Part shown: positions 10,311 to 18,962 of the stretch, piece after piece
Layout of the letters: every line of letters starts with the position of its first letter
Position numbering within the stretch: position 1 is the first letter of the stretch
Origin: Streptomyces cyaneofuscatus
Lineage (GTDB): Bacteria > Actinomycetota > Actinomycetes > Streptomycetales > Streptomycetaceae
NCBI RefSeq assembly: GCF_000718135.1
Contig: NZ_JOEM01000015.1
Span: 1 to 64,000, forward strand
DNA: 64,000 nt
Direction of reading: 5' to 3'
Notes under the pieces: model-generated
What the model saw: only the letters and a program-made list of their open reading frames with translations
Told to the model about the DNA's origin: nothing
The model's database searches: none
Translations under genes and position numbers: made by a program

Positions 10311-10601
10311 TTACTTGGCGCCGCCGGCCGCACCGCGGCGGATGCCGAGGCGGTCGACCAGCGCACGGAAGCGCTGGATGTCCTTCTTGGCCAGGTACTG
10401 CAGGAGGCGGCGACGCTGGCCGACCAGGATCAGCAGACCACGACGGGAGTGGTGGTCGTGCTTGTGCGTCTTGAGGTGCTCCGTCAGGTCCGAGATCCGG
10501 CGGGAGAGCATGGCGACCTGGACCTCGGGGGATCCGGTGTCACCCTCCTTCTGGGCGAACTCGGACATGATCTGCTTCTTCGTAGCGGCGTCGAGCGGCA
10601 C
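10311..10601 (-). CDS. rpsO: 30S ribosomal protein S15
   Basis: Primary 16S rRNA-binding protein of the small subunit. The 96-residue product contains the family core [14 protein letters not shown] and the RNA-contact segment [13 protein letters not shown], then QRRRLLQYL. The Gly/Ala-rich tail GAAGGAK is a small actinobacterial extension. The start is a GTG at 10601 with AGAGGAG 6-7 nt upstream. It is the first gene of the rpsO-pnp unit and lies divergent-free, about 230 bp downstream of the 3' end of the T7SS gene eccD. Confidence 0.97.
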   Translation of the reverse strand: MPLDAATKKQIMSEFAQKEGDTGSPEVQVAMLSRRISDLTEHLKTHKHDHHSRRGLLILVGQRRRLLQYLAKKDIQRFRALVDRLGIRRGAAGGAK

Positions 10602-10794
10602 GCGTACTCCTCTTGATGTTCGAAGCGCCCACGAGTGCCCCTGGTCTTGATCTCAGGGGAGCTTCCGTGACTCGGAGGCGAAGGTCCGATGAGCGCAGTC
10701 CCCAGGATGATCCGGAGAGGCGTACACAAACGGCCACTGGTCAGAGTACCAGCCATTCGGGTCACCCCCGGACGGTGCCCGCGCGAGGTCCGGT

Positions 10795-10861
10795 GGTCAG
10801 CTGGTGAGGGCGCGGATCGAGCGGTAGGGGTCAGCTGGTGAGGGCGCGGATCGAGCGGTAG
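10795..10861. repeat. 33-bp perfect tandem duplication of the eccD 3' end
   Basis: The same 33 bp (beginning GGTCAGCTGGTGAGGGCG) occur at 10795-10827 and 10829-10861 with one base between. The right copy contains the last codons and stop of eccD; the left copy is a displaced non-coding duplicate. The perfect identity implies a recent event or an assembly artefact. Confidence 0.9.
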
Positions 10862-12339
10862 ACGTCGAAGACCGCCAGGCAGAGCGGCAGCAGCGTGAGG
10901 AGGACGGCCGTCTCGGCGATCTCCAGGAAGCGGCCCCAGAACGGGGTCACGCCCTTGCGCGGCACGATCAGGCCGATGGCGGTGATCAGGGCCGCGACGC
11001 CCGCGACGGCGGCGGCGAGCCACACCGTACGGATGTCCAGGGCCGCGCCGTCCCCCCGCAGCGCGTCGCGCACCAGGGTGAGCGGCGGGTTGAGGGAGAG
11101 GCCGAGGCCCAGGAACACGAGGGAGCCGAGGCCCGCGGCGAGGGTGCAGCCGACCTGGGCGGTGTAGCGGAACAGGTGGGCCCGCATCAGCATGGCGACC
11201 CCGGTGGCCAGGGCGAGCAGCTGGCCCCAGACGTTGTCCGAGAAGCCGAGCACCGCGGCGGCGGCCACGGCCACCAGGGCGCAGCCGCCGACCAGGCCGA
11301 GGAGCAGTTCGTGGCCGCGGCGCGCCTGGGCGGCGATCCGTACGGCGTCGACGGGGCCCTGGGGCGCCGGCTCGGCGGTGCCGTAGTCGCCGACGGCGGA
11401 GCGGGGCGGTTCGAAGCCGATGGGGAGGCGGGCGAAGCGGGTGGAGAGGCCGGGCAGGAAGGCCAGGGCGCCGACGGCGAAGGGGGCGCAGACGGCGGCG
11501 GCCTCGATGGGCGCCAGCTCCGCCGTGATCGCGATGAAGGTGACGACGAGGCCGGTGGCGCTCGCGAAGACGAACGCGACGAACGGTCCGTCGCCGCCGG
11601 GTGCGGTGATCATGAGGATGACCGCGACGACCAGCACGGCGGCGCAGGCGAGCAGGAACTGCAGCCGGCCCACGCCCTGGCCCGTGCTGAGCGAGAGCAG
11701 CCCGGAACCGGCGACCGCGGCGTTCACCATCGCGCCGGTACCGAGCGCGATGGACGAGCTCCGGTCGTCGTAGACGCGTGCCCGGACGCAGGCGAGGGCG
11801 AGCAGGAGTACGGCGGTGACCGCGGCCAGGATGCCGGGCAAACCGTGCATGTCGTGCCTGGGGTCGGCGGTCCAGAGCACGAAGGCGAGCAGGGTCAGCA
11901 GGACGGACCCGCCGAAGAGGCCGGCGCCGCGCATGAGGGAGTCGCCCCAGAGCGTGCGGTCCTTGGCCACGGCGGTGGCGACGGCGTCGGAGACGTCGTC
12001 GAAGACGGCGGGCGGCAGCGACTCGGCGAAGGGCCGCAGGGAGAGCAGCTCGCCGTCGAGGATGCGGTGGCCGGCCAGCGTACGGGCGCTGTCCAGGACG
12101 GTGCCGTCGCGGCGTACGAGGTGGTAGCCGACGGGGGCGCCGGGGGCGGGGCTCTGTCCGGAGAGCCGGAGGATCTCGGGGTAGAGGTCCGCGACGGGCA
12201 CGTCCTCGGGCAACGCCACGTCGACCCGGCTGTCGGGTGCGACGACCGTGACCCGGCAGAAGCCCGTGCCGTTGCCGGACGGGACCCCGTGACTCGGCCG
12301 GCCGGTCGTGGTGGCTGCCGCTTGGGCCGTCATTGTCAC
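10831..12339 (-). CDS. eccD: type VII secretion integral membrane protein EccD
   Basis: Forms the multi-span membrane vestibule of the ESX translocon. The N-terminal ~90 residues form a ubiquitin-like YukD domain (VTVVAPDSRVDVALPEDVPVA... LRRDGT-type region), followed by about eleven hydrophobic helices to the C-terminus, including SVLLTLLAFVLW and the final LLTLLPLCLAVFDVYRS. The GTG at 12339 has GGGGGAG six bases upstream. ATGs at 12354 and 12333 are alternatives in the same frame. About 502 residues is normal for EccD. It is transcribed divergently from eccC. Its 3' end is duplicated in the adjacent spacer. Confidence 0.93.
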   Translation of the reverse strand: MTMTAQAAATTTGRPSHGVPSGNGTGFCRVTVVAPDSRVDVALPEDVPVADLYPEILRLSGQSPAPGAPVGYHLVRRDGTVLDSARTLAGHRILDGELLSLRPFAESLPPAVFDDVSDAVATAVAKDRTLWGDSLMRGAGLFGGSVLLTLLAFVLWTADPRHDMHGLPGILAAVTAVLLLALACVRARVYDDRSSSIALGTGAMVNAAVAGSGLLSLSTGQGVGRLQFLLACAAVLVVAVILMITAPGGDGPFVAFVFASATGLVVTFIAITAELAPIEAAAVCAPFAVGALAFLPGLSTRFARLPIGFEPPRSAVGDYGTAEPAPQGPVDAVRIAAQARRGHELLLGLVGGCALVAVAAAAVLGFSDNVWGQLLALATGVAMLMRAHLFRYTAQVGCTLAAGLGSLVFLGLGLSLNPPLTLVRDALRGDGAALDIRTVWLAAAVAGVAALITAIGLIVPRKGVTPFWGRFLEIAETAVLLTLLPLCLAVFDVYRSIRALTS

Positions 12340-12658
12340 CTGCTGCTCCCCCATGCATGTTTGTTCTGGACTTCGGCGGCGGCGCTCCGAAGTGACCGCG
12401 GCCGCTGTTCACGGCTGTTCCGGAACCGCTGTGTGCCGTTCTGGAACTTCTGCCGGAAACACCCCTGAGGGCGGTGGATCCCGCCCCGCGTCCCGAATGA
12501 CCGTCTTCTTGCGGTAGTTAGCGGATGCGTATACGCATCGCGACACCCTACCGCCAAGCGGCCCCCGCTCCGCCAGTAGGATCCATCCCGCGGATGGAGC
12601 CCGTCGCCACGGGGGCGCCGATAGGAACACTTCCGTCCGGCAAGGGAATTGGTGAGCT
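12340..12658. other. divergent promoter region between eccD and eccC
   Basis: This 319-bp stretch holds no credible gene; open frames here are antisense or non-coding overlaps. It must contain the promoters for both divergent T7SS genes. The palindrome at 12524-12539 is the only obvious operator-like element. A GACAC motif follows it in GCGACACCC. Confidence 0.6.
12524..12539. promoter_or_regulatory. 16-bp perfect palindrome, candidate operator
   Basis: GATGCGTATACGCATC is perfectly self-complementary and lies between the eccD and eccC starts, 120 bp upstream of eccC. Its symmetry and AT-containing centre suit a dimeric repressor site. No matching regulator gene lies beside it, and I do not recognise it as a published Streptomyces operator. 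Confidence 0.5.
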
Positions 12659-15600
12659 GTGAGCCAGATCGTCGTCAAGCGCCCACCGCGGGCCCTGCCC
12701 TCCGAAGTGCCGGTCGAGCAGGTGCAGTTGCAACCTCCGCCGGAGCTCCCCCGGGGCCAGCAGGAGGGCATGCTCATGCAGCTCCTGCCGATGCTGGGCA
12801 TGGGTGGCTCGGTCGTCTTCTTCTTCATGACGGACAAACCGATCATGCGGATCATGGGCGTGATCATGATCGCCTCCACGGTGGCCATGGCCATCGCCAT
12901 GATGGTGCGTTTCCGCCGGGGCACCCAGGGCCAGCTCGCGGACATGCGGCGGGACTATCTGAAGTACCTGACGCAGACGCGGCGCACGGTGGTGAAGACG
13001 GCGCGCAAGCAGCGTGACGCACAGTTCTATCTGCACCCCTCGCCCGAGCAGCTGTGGGCGCTCGTCGCCGAGGGCAGCCGGGTGTGGGAGCGGCGGGTCG
13101 CCGACGCCGACTTCGCGCAGGTGCGCATCGGTCTGGGCAGCCAGGAGCTGGCGACGCCGCTCATCGCACCCGAGACGGCGCCGGTGGATGAGCTGGAGCC
13201 GCTGACGGCCGGGGCGATGCAGCAGTTCCTGACGACGCACTCCACGCTGGAGGGCCTGCCGATGGCCGTGTCGCTGCGGGCGTTCTACCACCTGACGATC
13301 GGTGGCCACGCGGAGTCCGCGCGCTCCTCGGCGCGGGCGATGGTCGGTGCTCTGGCCTCGCTGCACTCCCCCGAGGATCTGGTGATCGGGATCGCCACGG
13401 GCGCCGAGGCGGCCCCGCAGTGGGAGTGGGCGAAGTGGCTCCCCCACGTACAGGACAGGAGCTCGACCGATGGTGCGGGCAGCCGCCGTCTGATCACCGG
13501 TGGCGTGCTGGAGCTGGAGCAGCAGCTCGCGGCCCGGCTCGACGGCCGCCCCCGCTTCCAGCCCGGCGGCCAGCCGCTCCTGGAGCAGCCGCACGTCGTC
13601 ATCGTCCTGGACGGTGATTCGGTGCCCCCGATGTCGGTGCTCGCCTCGGCCGAGGGCTTGCAGGGCGTGACGGTCATCGAGGTGGTGCCGGGCGAGGTGC
13701 AGGGGGCGCGTGGCGGCCTCTCCGTCGTGGTGCAGCCGGAGTCGTTGCAGCTGGAGTCGGGGCAGGGGCTCGTCTACGAGGGGGTGCCCGACCTGCTGAG
13801 TTACGAGGCGGCCGAGGCACTCGCCCGTCAGCTGGCCCCTCTGCACATGGCGACGGGCGGGGACGACGACGAGCCGCTGCTGGCCAACCTGGAGTTCACG
13901 GATCTGCTGAACCTGGGCGACGCGGCCTCCATCGAGGTGAGCCGGACCTGGCGCCCCCGCTCCCAGGCCGAGCGGCTGCGCGTACCGATCGGTGTCGGTG
14001 AGGGCGGCGCGCCGGTGATGCTGGACCTCAAGGAGGCGGCGCAGGAGGGGATGGGCCCGCACGGGCTGTGCGTCGGGGCGACGGGTTCCGGAAAGTCGGA
14101 GCTGCTGCGCACGCTGGTGCTCGGTCTCGCCGTCACGCACACCTCGGAGACCCTCAACTTCGTCCTCGCGGACTTCAAGGGCGGTGCGACCTTCGCCGGG
14201 ATGGCGCAGATGCCGCACGTGGCCGCGGTGATCACCAACCTGGCGGACGACCTGACGCTGGTGGACCGCATGGGCGACTCCATCAGCGGTGAGCTCAACC
14301 GCCGCCAGGAGATGCTGCGCGACGCGGGCAACTACGCCAACATCCACGACTACGAGAAGGCGCGCGCGGCGGGTGCGCCGCTGCAGCCGATCCCTTCCCT
14401 CGTCCTGGTGATCGACGAGTTCAGCGAGTTGCTGACGGCGAAGCCCGACTTCATCGACATGTTCGTGCAGATCGGGCGCATCGGCCGTTCGCTGGGCGTG
14501 CACCTGCTGCTGGCGTCGCAGCGCCTGGAGGAGGGGCGGCTGCGCGGTCTGGAGACGTACCTCTCGTACCGCATCGGTCTGCGGACCTTCTCGGCGGCGG
14601 AGTCCCGGGCGGCGATCGGGGTGCCCGACGCGTACCACCTGCCCAATGTGCCGGGTTCCGGGCTGCTCAAGTTCGGTACGGAGGAGATGGTGCGGTTCAA
14701 GGCCGCGTACGTCTCCGGGGTGTACCGGGCGGGTGGTCAGCCGGTCGCGTCCGGGGGGCCGCTGCCGGTGGACCGCCGGCCGGTTCCGTTCACGGCGGCG
14801 CCGGTGCCGGTGCGGTACGTGCAGCCGAGCCCGCAGGCCGGGGCCGGGGTGCCGGACCAGCGGGCGGGGGACGACGACGCGCTGGCGGACACGGTGCTGG
14901 ACGTGATCGTGCGGCGGCTGGAGGGGCGGGGTGCCTCCGCCCACCAGGTGTGGCTGCCGCCGCTGGACAACCCGCCGTCGCTGGACGAGCTCCTGCCGGG
15001 GCTGACGGCCGTACCGGGGCGCGGGCTGACGCAGCCCGGGTTCGAGGGGGCGGGGCGTCTCGTCGTACCGCTGGGCGTGATCGACAAGCCGTTCGAGCAG
15101 CGGCGCGACACGCTGTACCGGGACTTCTCCGGGGCTGCGGGCCACATGCAGATCACCGGTGGCCCGCAGTCCGGCAAGTCGACCCTGCTCCGTACGCTCA
15201 TCGCGGGCTTCGCGCTCACGCACACCCCGCAGGAAGTCCAGTTCTACGGGCTCGACTTCGGCGGTGGCAGCATGTCGTCCATCGCGGGCCTTCCGCATGT
15301 CGGCGGGGTCGCCTCGCGGCTGGACCCCGAGCGCGTGCGCCGTACGGTCGCCGAGGTGTACGGCATCCTGTCGCGGCGCGAGGAGTACTTCCGCAGCGCC
15401 GGTATCGACTCCATCGCCACCTTCCGCCGGATGCGGGCGCGCGGCGAGATCTCGGTGACGGACCAGCCGTGGGGCGACGTCTTCCTGATCATCGATGGCT
15501 GGGGCAACTTCCGTTCGGATTACGAGGCGTTGGAGAACGCCGCCGTGGACATCGCGGCGCGGGGCCTCGGTTACGGCATCCACCTGATCGTCACCGCGTC

Positions 15601-16633
15601 ACGGTCCATGGAGGTCCGGGCCAGCCTGAAGGACCACCTCATGAACCGTCTGGAGCTGCGGCTCGGCGACGTCATGGACTCCGAGCTGGACCGCAAGGTC
15701 GCGGTCAACGTGCCGGCGGGGGTGCCGGGTCGCGGGCTGACGCCGGAGAAGCTGCACTTCATGGCGGCGGTGCCGCGGATCGACGGCATCAACTCCGACA
15801 GCGACCTCTCCGAGGCGACGGCCGCGATGAACGCGGAGGTCGCCCGCCACTGGACGGCTCCGCCCGCGCCGCAGGTACGCCTGCTGCCGCGCTCCCTGCC
15901 GGCGAGCGAACTGCCGGCGGGCTACGCCGCTCCGGAGCGCGGTATCGCCTTCGGTATCGACGAGAACAACCTCGCGCCGGTTTTCGTCGACTTCGACCAC
16001 GACCCGTTCTTCCTCATCTTCGGCGAGAGCGAGTCCGGCAAGTCCAACCTGCTGCGGCTGATCATCAAGCAGCTCACCGAGCGGTACGACGGCGACACCT
16101 GCAAGCTCTTCGTCATCGACAACCGGCGCTCCCTGCTGGACGTGACCCCTGCGTCGCACCTGGCGGAGTACATCCCCATGTCCAACAACATGGACCACCA
16201 CATGGTCGCGCTGCACGACCTCATGAAGCGGCGCACGCCTTCGGCCGACGTCACGGCCCAGGAACTGCGGGACCGCAGCTGGTGGCGCGGCCCGACGGTC
16301 TACGTGATCATCGACGACTTCGACCTGGTCGCCACGTCGAGCGGCAACCCGCTGTCGTCCCTGACGGAGCTGCTGCCGTTCGCCCGCGACGTGGGCGTCC
16401 GCTTCATCATCGCCCGCAACACGGCGGGCGCGAGCCGGGCCCTGTACGACTCGTTCCTCCAGCGCATGACGGAGCTGGGCGCGCAGGGCGTGCTGCTGTC
16501 GGGCGACCCGATGGAGGGCGACATCCTCGGCGGCGTACGCCCGCGGCCGATGCCCGCGGGGCGTGGCCTGTTCGTCACCCGGCGGCGGGGGAACCCGCTG
16601 GTGCAGACGGGGTTGGTGGACGAGGGGCGGTAG
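12659..16633 (+). CDS. eccC: type VII secretion FtsK/SpoIIIE-type ATPase EccC
   Basis: Motor of the ESX secretion system that recognises WXG100 substrates and powers export. The 1,324-residue single polypeptide has two N-terminal transmembrane helices (about residues 40-57 and 62-83) and three ATPase domains with P-loops GATGSGKS near residue 473, GGPQSGKST near 834 and GESESGKSN near 1122. Walker B is VLVIDEF in the first domain, FLIIDGW in the second (acidic partner replaced by Gly) and YVIIDDF in the third. Such fused EccCa/EccCb is usual in Streptomyces. The start is a GTG at 12659 with GGTGAG just upstream. Confidence 0.96.
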   Translation: MSQIVVKRPPRALPSEVPVEQVQLQPPPELPRGQQEGMLMQLLPMLGMGGSVVFFFMTDKPIMRIMGVIMIASTVAMAIAMMVRFRRGTQGQLADMRRDYLKYLTQTRRTVVKTARKQRDAQFYLHPSPEQLWALVAEGSRVWERRVADADFAQVRIGLGSQELATPLIAPETAPVDELEPLTAGAMQQFLTTHSTLEGLPMAVSLRAFYHLTIGGHAESARSSARAMVGALASLHSPEDLVIGIATGAEAAPQWEWAKWLPHVQDRSSTDGAGSRRLITGGVLELEQQLAARLDGRPRFQPGGQPLLEQPHVVIVLDGDSVPPMSVLASAEGLQGVTVIEVVPGEVQGARGGLSVVVQPESLQLESGQGLVYEGVPDLLSYEAAEALARQLAPLHMATGGDDDEPLLANLEFTDLLNLGDAASIEVSRTWRPRSQAERLRVPIGVGEGGAPVMLDLKEAAQEGMGPHGLCVGATGSGKSELLRTLVLGLAVTHTSETLNFVLADFKGGATFAGMAQMPHVAAVITNLADDLTLVDRMGDSISGELNRRQEMLRDAGNYANIHDYEKARAAGAPLQPIPSLVLVIDEFSELLTAKPDFIDMFVQIGRIGRSLGVHLLLASQRLEEGRLRGLETYLSYRIGLRTFSAAESRAAIGVPDAYHLPNVPGSGLLKFGTEEMVRFKAAYVSGVYRAGGQPVASGGPLPVDRRPVPFTAAPVPVRYVQPSPQAGAGVPDQRAGDDDALADTVLDVIVRRLEGRGASAHQVWLPPLDNPPSLDELLPGLTAVPGRGLTQPGFEGAGRLVVPLGVIDKPFEQRRDTLYRDFSGAAGHMQITGGPQSGKSTLLRTLIAGFALTHTPQEVQFYGLDFGGGSMSSIAGLPHVGGVASRLDPERVRRTVAEVYGILSRREEYFRSAGIDSIATFRRMRARGEISVTDQPWGDVFLIIDGWGNFRSDYEALENAAVDIAARGLGYGIHLIVTASRSMEVRASLKDHLMNRLELRLGDVMDSELDRKVAVNVPAGVPGRGLTPEKLHFMAAVPRIDGINSDSDLSEATAAMNAEVARHWTAPPAPQVRLLPRSLPASELPAGYAAPERGIAFGIDENNLAPVFVDFDHDPFFLIFGESESGKSNLLRLIIKQLTERYDGDTCKLFVIDNRRSLLDVTPASHLAEYIPMSNNMDHHMVALHDLMKRRTPSADVTAQELRDRSWWRGPTVYVIIDDFDLVATSSGNPLSSLTELLPFARDVGVRFIIARNTAGASRALYDSFLQRMTELGAQGVLLSGDPMEGDILGGVRPRPMPAGRGLFVTRRRGNPLVQTGLVDEGR

Positions 16634-16668
16634 TCCGGGGAGCGGGCCAGGACACGTGGTGGACGACG

Positions 16669-16701
16669 AGGGTGCGGGGGTCGTTCCGACCCTCGCACCT
16701 T
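16669..16701 (+). terminator. terminator after eccC
   Basis: A 15-bp stem with two G-U pairs (AGGGTGCGGGGGTCG pairing with CGACCCTCGCACCTT) and a 3-nt loop lies 35 bp past the eccC stop. It implies eccC is a single-gene unit and that the broken gene downstream is not co-transcribed by default. Confidence 0.75.
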
Positions 16702-16728
16702 CCTGACGGACGGGGGAGGTTCCCACTG

Positions 16729-17236
16729 ATGGCTTGGGACGAATGGGAACAGCTGAAGGCTACCGCTGCTGACGAGGCCGGCGGGCGAGGCACCCAGCGT
16801 TGACACTCCACCTCACAACGCACAGCAGGCCAAGCTCATGGAGGCTCTCGTCGCCTCGATCTCGGACGACCCCGAGGGCCTGACCAAGCACGGCTACATG
16901 TCTGACAGCATCGGGCAGATCACCTCCGAGTACCTGCCGGACATCAACAGGGCCACGGCCGATGCCAGCGACGGGAATACGAGCATCCCGAAGCTCTTCC
17001 CGATCGCAGGCTCGCCTGCCGACCTGGCACATACGGACGTGACACGACTGCTGGTGTCCCTGGGGCAGAACCCGGAATGCTACAGCGCCGTGGAAGTGGG
17101 CCAGAAGGCGTACATGGGCAAGCTCATGGATTACCACCTCAACCCTGCCCTGCCGGACGACCAGAAGTACCCGCTCGCGACGGAGGACAATGACGGCAGA
17201 AGCAGACGACCACGAAGACCGGACATTTTGGGATGA
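16729..17236 (+). pseudogene. remnant of a T7SS-associated gene (MAWDEWEQLK family)
   Basis: A GGGGGAGG ribosome site precedes an ATG at 16729 that encodes 24 residues starting MAWDEWEQLKA and ends in TGA at 16803. That start resembles, from memory, long Streptomyces proteins encoded beside T7SS genes. Right after it, in a different frame, runs TPPHNAQQAKLMEAL continuing as a polar helical segment (SDSIGQITSEYLPDINRAT and on) to 17236. The usual family is several hundred residues, so most of the middle is missing and the end is frayed. I read it as a gene broken by deletion and frameshift. GC is lower than in its neighbours. Confidence 0.6.
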
Positions 17237-17526
17237 GACAGGAGCACGTAGCCTTCCGCTCCATCTGCAACCCCACCCGGCCCGCAGACATCGCCCACAT
17301 CAGCAACCCCGCCTGCAGCCCTACACTCCGAGAATCTACTCATAGGCGGACGGAAAAGATGAAAACGACCTCTTAGAGAGCGTTTCGTCCCGGCAGGGAA
17401 GCTTGACAACTCGGAGGACGAGCTGGCTTCAGGGAGTCGTGCAAGCGTGACGACCGAGTTGTCAGGGCTCGTAGACTCTGCAGCCGCGTACGGGACCGCC
17501 CGTAGAGGCAAGGAGGGGTGCCGGGG
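17237..17526. other. low-GC intergenic debris
   Basis: No gene is supported in this 290-bp stretch. Composition is near 53% GC in places (32 of 60 bases over 17341-17400 by eye), far below the surroundings. It contains the inverted repeat at 17404-17464. It may be the residue of an inserted and decayed element. Confidence 0.5.
17404..17464. repeat. 11-bp perfect inverted repeat
   Basis: TGACAACTCGG at 17404-17414 is exactly mirrored by CCGAGTTGTCA at 17454-17464 with a 39-bp spacer. The spacing is too wide for an efficient terminator. It could be the ends of a tiny mobile remnant or an operator pair for the downstream gene. Confidence 0.45.
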
Positions 17527-17838
17527 ATGAGCAGTTTCGGAACAGCACGGCTGCTGATCAGCAATGGTGGTGAGGTCGCGCTGGAGCTGACCGTGGAGCC
17601 CTGGGCGGAGACGCACCGGATGCTCCCGGAGCAGACTTGGGCCATTGTCACCCACTCGCCTGCAGCGGATGGGCCCTGGTCCGGAACTCTACGTGGGGAC
17701 GAACCCTTCCAGGTCGATCATCAGCCCGAATCGGTCACGGTGTGGGTCAACGGCAACTGCTTCCACCTGCGCGACACGGAAGAGAACGCGATCGACTCGG
17801 CTGACTGGCACTGCCCTGCTCAGGGCGCTTCCTCCTGA
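17527..17838 (+). CDS. hypothetical protein beside the broken T7SS gene
   Basis: I recognise no family. The 103-residue protein is soluble, has no signal peptide or membrane helix, and is predicted beta-rich and acidic (WVNGNCFHLRDTEENAIDSADWHC), with three tryptophans and two cysteines in the last third. The ATG at 17527 has AAGGAGG at good spacing; the GTG at 17518 is too close to it. It lies immediately after a decayed T7SS-associated gene and before the esx operon, in an atypical-composition segment, so an immunity or accessory role is conceivable but unproven. Confidence 0.55.
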   Translation: MSSFGTARLLISNGGEVALELTVEPWAETHRMLPEQTWAIVTHSPAADGPWSGTLRGDEPFQVDHQPESVTVWVNGNCFHLRDTEENAIDSADWHCPAQGASS

Positions 17839-18188
17839 CTCAGAAGTCACGCCACTCCTCGCGGAGTGGTTGCCGTTCGACGGGCAGCCTGCCCTCCCTT
17901 GAGCCGCCTGCGCGGAGATGGTGGCGTTCCGCAGATCGGCGTAGAAGCCGCTCTCTGAGTGACGAGCAAGCCCTCGGCGGGGGCTTGGGACGAGTGACTC
18001 CGAATTGCACGTACGTGGTCGAACACCGCAAAGGCGAGTTCTAAGGCCCGTACCCACAGCAGGGCACGTCCCGTCCCATGCTTCACCGCTCCCTGGCGAA
18101 CGTCGTGACACAGAATCAGGGTGGACACCTCCCGCGCGTGTCCACCCTGATGTGCTGCTGTGCAGCCTGCCGCTTCCAGCCGGATCGG
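17839..18188. other. spacer without a supported gene, containing the esx terminator
   Basis: This 350-bp region lies between convergent genes. Several overlapping minus-strand frames exist, but none has a ribosome site, recognisable motif or Streptomyces-like codon bias; they may be fragments of an older gene. The only clear signal is the hairpin at 18116-18150. Confidence 0.5.
18116..18150 (-). terminator. terminator of the esx operon
   Basis: A perfect 13-bp inverted repeat (TCAGGGTGGACAC / GTGTCCACCCTGA) with a 9-nt loop lies about 40 bp past the last esx stop codon. It should end the five-gene leftward operon. Confidence 0.85.
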
Positions 18189-18488
18189 CTAGTGGAAGTT
18201 GGCCGCCGCACGCTTGTCGCCGCTGCGGTAGGCCGTCTCCGCGTCGCGCACGGCGCGGGAGATCTGGGCGAGGTTCTCCTTGATGCCCGTCGCCTGCGTG
18301 TCCCAGCGGCCCTGCGCGTCGCGGTAGGCCGTCTTGGCTTCGCCCTCCCACAGCTCCGAGACCGAGGCGATCATGGTCTTGATCGCCCGGAGGTCCTGGT
18401 CGAGCTGCTTGGCCTGGCGATCGATCGACGCGGCCGCGAGATCGAGGCTGGCATAAGTGACGACCGTCGTACCGTCGTTGGTGGCCAT
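18189..18488 (-). CDS. esxA: WXG100-family type VII secretion substrate (EsxA-like)
   Basis: Small secreted helical-hairpin protein exported as a heterodimer through the ESX channel. The 99-residue product has two long helices flanking the turn motif SELWEGEAK (Trp-x-Gly) near residue 47. After the second helix comes DAETAYRSG, close to the YxxxD/E-type export signal expected near the C-terminus. An excellent ribosome site (AAGGAGG) precedes the ATG. It lies 34 bp after its partner. The A/B naming follows the usual operon order and is not certain. Confidence 0.9.
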   Translation of the reverse strand: MATNDGTTVVTYASLDLAAASIDRQAKQLDQDLRAIKTMIASVSELWEGEAKTAYRDAQGRWDTQATGIKENLAQISRAVRDAETAYRSGDKRAAANFH

Positions 18489-18522
18489 GTGGTCCTCCTT
18501 CAGTCGAGTTACGGAATACGGG

Positions 18523-18885
18523 TCAGAAGTTGTTCAGGTTCGAGGTCCGGGCCGTGGCCGCGGCGTCGCCCGAGTAGCCGTCGACGACGTCGACGCCCTG
18601 AAGGGCAGCCTTGATCTCTTCCTCGTTGTTGCCCGAGATCGTACGGGCGGCCTTGATGGCCTCCTGGAAGCGCAGCAGCTCGTTGCCGATGCCGACCATG
18701 TTGTTGTTGATCTGGACCTGCTTCTGGTTGAACGCTCCGGCGCCGATGCCCTTCCAGGCACCTTCGAGGCTGTCGATCGTCGCGTTCAGCTGCTTGAGCT
18801 GGCCCTTCACCGACTCGAACCTCTCGGTGAGCTCACCCTCGAGCCTGAGTAGGGCTGCAGCTGAGACTTTCTGGTCTGCCGACAT
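18523..18885 (-). CDS. esxB: WXG100-family type VII secretion substrate (EsxB-like)
   Basis: Partner of the following esx gene. The 120-residue protein has a helix, the turn DSLEGAWKGIGAGAF carrying the WxG motif near residue 43, a second helix, and a 30-residue polar tail (VDGYSGDAAATARTS) longer than in the minimal family. GGAAAGGAAAG precedes the ATG. The upstream gene is the mycosin at 18963. The two esx genes are probably translated in balance from one transcript and form a heterodimer; that is family knowledge. Confidence 0.9.
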   Translation of the reverse strand: MSADQKVSAAALLRLEGELTERFESVKGQLKQLNATIDSLEGAWKGIGAGAFNQKQVQINNNMVGIGNELLRFQEAIKAARTISGNNEEEIKAALQGVDVVDGYSGDAAATARTSNLNNF

Positions 18886-18962
18886 GGCTTTCCTTTCCTT
18901 CCTTCCGGTGGATTGTGCGAGCCGGCATGGTTCGCCGGCCGGTGCATGTGAGGAACCTGCGG

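Noticed and set aside
12548..15583. 1,011-codon leftward frame opposite eccC
   Set aside because: Arg/His/Pro/Leu-rich translation typical of the reverse complement of a GC-rich gene; eccC has three exact P-loops in the other orientation.
17847..18128. Leftward 93-codon frame downstream of the esx genes
   Set aside because: No ribosome site, it overlaps a strong terminator, and no recognisable motif; competing frames are equally open.
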